Source: Anaerolineales bacterium UBA6668
GTDB taxonomy: Bacteria > Chloroflexota > Anaerolineae > Anaerolineales > UBA6668
DNA length: 6,073 nucleotides
Direction of reading: 5' to 3'
NCBI GenBank assembly: GCA_002455215.1
Contig: DKKK01000068.1
Location: 1 to 6,073, forward strand
Part shown: positions 4,968 to 6,073 of the stretch, one piece after another
Layout: each line of letters begins with the position of its first letter
Numbering within the stretch: the first letter of the stretch is position 1
The notes under the pieces: generated by a model
What the model saw: the letters and a program-made list of their open reading frames with translations, nothing else
Databases searched by the model: none
What the model was told of the DNA's origin: nothing
Position numbers and translations under genes: made by a program

Positions 4968-6073
4968 ATGAGTGCGCTCCCTCCCGATGAATTTGACGAA
5001 TTTTTGGTAGACCCTGACCCCTCCGAAATGGGTAAAACAGTGTCCGCTACCCGCCGCGCCGGATTGGGGACGCGTAGTTTACGCACATTGCGCAAAGGTC
5101 AAGAAACAGAGTTTGACGAATTTTTGGATGACGGCATTGTACCGACTGGTGTGGATAGCACCCGCAATGCCTATACTTTGGGCATGAGCGCAGTGGGCAT
5201 TGCTTTGATCATCTGTGGTGCGATTGTTGGGTTGTTTGTGCTCTTGCAAGCGAGCGGGGGCAACCTGCTGAGTTTTCTCTCCCCCACTGCCACGCCTAGC
5301 CCCACCCCCACTTACGATGCTATGAATGCGGCTCTCACTCGCATTAAGCCAGTCACTTCTGCCGCTACCAACACGCCCCTTCCAGCTGAACCTACCGAAA
5401 AGGATACGCTCTTGCAAGAAATTCGCGGTCAGGTGAGTATTTCATCCCCAGAATTGGGTCCCGCGATTGATATTTTGCAGGATACTGCCATTCGGCGGGG
5501 CGTAACAGTAAAAACCGGCGCCGGCTCTAGCGCCAAATTGCTCTTGCCCGATGGCAGTATTGTGCGCATTGCCGAAAATACCACTGTCACCTTGGATAAA
5601 CTGATTACGGATAGCGGTAACAGCAATATCCAATTGGTCTTGGAACAGGGCAAAATCTGGACAGTTGTACCCCGTACCCTTGTGGCAGGGCAAGACCGCT
5701 TTGCAGTGGTCATTCCCGCTGGGGTGGTGACTTTGGCTGGCAAACCGTCCTTTATGAGCGTACAATGGAATGCGGAAAACAAAAGTGGGATTGTCACCTG
5801 CCTGGATGGGGAAGATTGCCGCCTGCAAAATGAGCTAGGTGGGGTGAGCCTAACCAGCCAGACCCAGACCGAGACAACTCCAGGTCAACCCCCTGCCCCG
5901 GCACATGCGATTATGGAGGATGAATTGAGCGGTTGGGGGCTAAACGTACCCGAAGTCATTACGCTGACACCCACTGCGGTACCAACCCAGCCGCCGGTAA
6001 GTTCGCTCACCGCTGAAGGTACTCGAACATTGGTCATTCCTGCCACCGCCACTGCCGCCACAGTGGCGGCTTC
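4968..6073 (+). CDS. FecR-domain membrane protein, 3' end beyond window
   Basis: The reading frame stays open to the window edge: 368 codons with no stop, so the protein is truncated here. Residues 1-67 are an acidic/polar cytoplasmic tail with EFDEFL twice (8-13 and 48-53). One membrane helix spans about 71-94. A Thr/Pro-rich linker (SPTATPSPTPT, from 105) leads to a FecR-like domain at about 152-265, with GVTVKTGAGSSAKLLLPDGS (178-197), then VRIAENTTVTLDKL and LEQGKIWTVVP. C278 and C284 could form a disulphide. A second Thr/Pro-rich stretch follows (332-343). FecR domains are known from anti-sigma signal transducers and from many uncharacterised envelope proteins. No sigma factor or TonB receptor gene is visible, so a FecI/FecR-type circuit is not supported. 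The ATG at 4968 is the first start after an in-frame TGA at 4947-4949; it lacks a Shine-Dalgarno. The C-terminal part and its function are unknown. Confidence 0.85.
   Translation, partial: MSALPPDEFDEFLVDPDPSEMGKTVSATRRAGLGTRSLRTLRKGQETEFDEFLDDGIVPTGVDSTRNAYTLGMSAVGIALIICGAIVGLFVLLQASGGNLLSFLSPTATPSPTPTYDAMNAALTRIKPVTSAATNTPLPAEPTEKDTLLQEIRGQVSISSPELGPAIDILQDTAIRRGVTVKTGAGSSAKLLLPDGSIVRIAENTTVTLDKLITDSGNSNIQLVLEQGKIWTVVPRTLVAGQDRFAVVIPAGVVTLAGKPSFMSVQWNAENKSGIVTCLDGEDCRLQNELGGVSLTSQTQTETTPGQPPAPAHAIMEDELSGWGLNVPEVITLTPTAVPTQPPVSSLTAEGTRTLVIPATATAATVAA
4992..5007 (+). repeat. 16-base direct repeat, copy 1 (EFDEFL motif)
   Basis: TTTGACGAATTTTTGG is repeated exactly at 5112-5127, 120 bases (40 codons) downstream and in the same frame. 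It encodes the first FDEFL of the cytoplasmic tail of the FecR-domain protein. Exact base identity, not only amino-acid identity, suggests a recent duplication or selection on both levels. Confidence 0.8.
5112..5127 (+). repeat. 16-base direct repeat, copy 2 (EFDEFL motif)
   Basis: This is the second exact copy of the 16-base string at 4992-5007 and encodes the FDEFL at residues 49-53. The bases on either side differ, so the duplicated unit is just the motif and not a larger block. Confidence 0.8.

Noticed and set aside
4946..4972. TTGACG/TATGAG as a promoter for the FecR gene
   Set aside because: The spacer is 15 bases and the start of transcription would fall inside the coding region.
5429..5828. 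Two reverse-strand frames opposite the FecR domain
   Set aside because: The + strand frame is continuous for 368 codons with FecR motifs and a membrane helix. The reverse frames have no recognisable features.

Overview
The window reads as chromosomal DNA of a bacterium, most likely a Chloroflexota member such as an Anaerolineae-like lineage. The evidence is indirect. It consists of a membrane-anchored FecR-type protein with Thr/Pro-rich linkers, a propeller protein ending in a YLPLV-like tail (RFYALFLPVVGG), weak or absent Shine-Dalgarno sites, and moderate GC with AT-rich intergenic gaps. There is no rRNA, tRNA, CRISPR array or insertion sequence, so the taxonomic call stays tentative.

All six genes lie on the + strand. 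Positions 1-235 are a leader with an extended -10 promoter (about 45-72), a small hairpin, a repeated intergenic element (146-174) and a strong ribosome binding site. They serve a four-helix, DUF420-like membrane protein (236-724). A family 2 glycosyltransferase (767-1636) follows. Nine bases after it comes an unusual regulator (1646-3076) with a LuxR-type DNA-binding domain at its N-terminus, then a coiled coil, one membrane helix and a kelch-like outer domain. A 194-base gap (3077-3270) carries a second copy of the intergenic element. It precedes an EamA-family transporter (3271-4173) and a PAP2-family lipid phosphatase (4219-4758). The 209-base gap 4759-4967 is rich in inverted repeats and has an extended -10 very like the first. 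It precedes a FecR-domain membrane protein (4968 to the window edge), which has no stop codon in the window.

Five of the six genes concern the cell envelope: a membrane protein, a sugar transferase, a small-molecule exporter, a lipid phosphatase and a FecR-type sensor. The sixth is a regulator that itself sits in the membrane. The layout suggests up to three transcription units: 236-3076, 3271-4758 and 4968 onward. The clearest candidates for something undescribed are the 'inverted' LuxR/kelch membrane regulator, the FecR protein with a duplicated EFDEFL motif in its cytoplasmic tail, and the repeated intergenic hairpin element. No complete multi-gene system of a known class (defence, secretion, biosynthetic) can be recognised.
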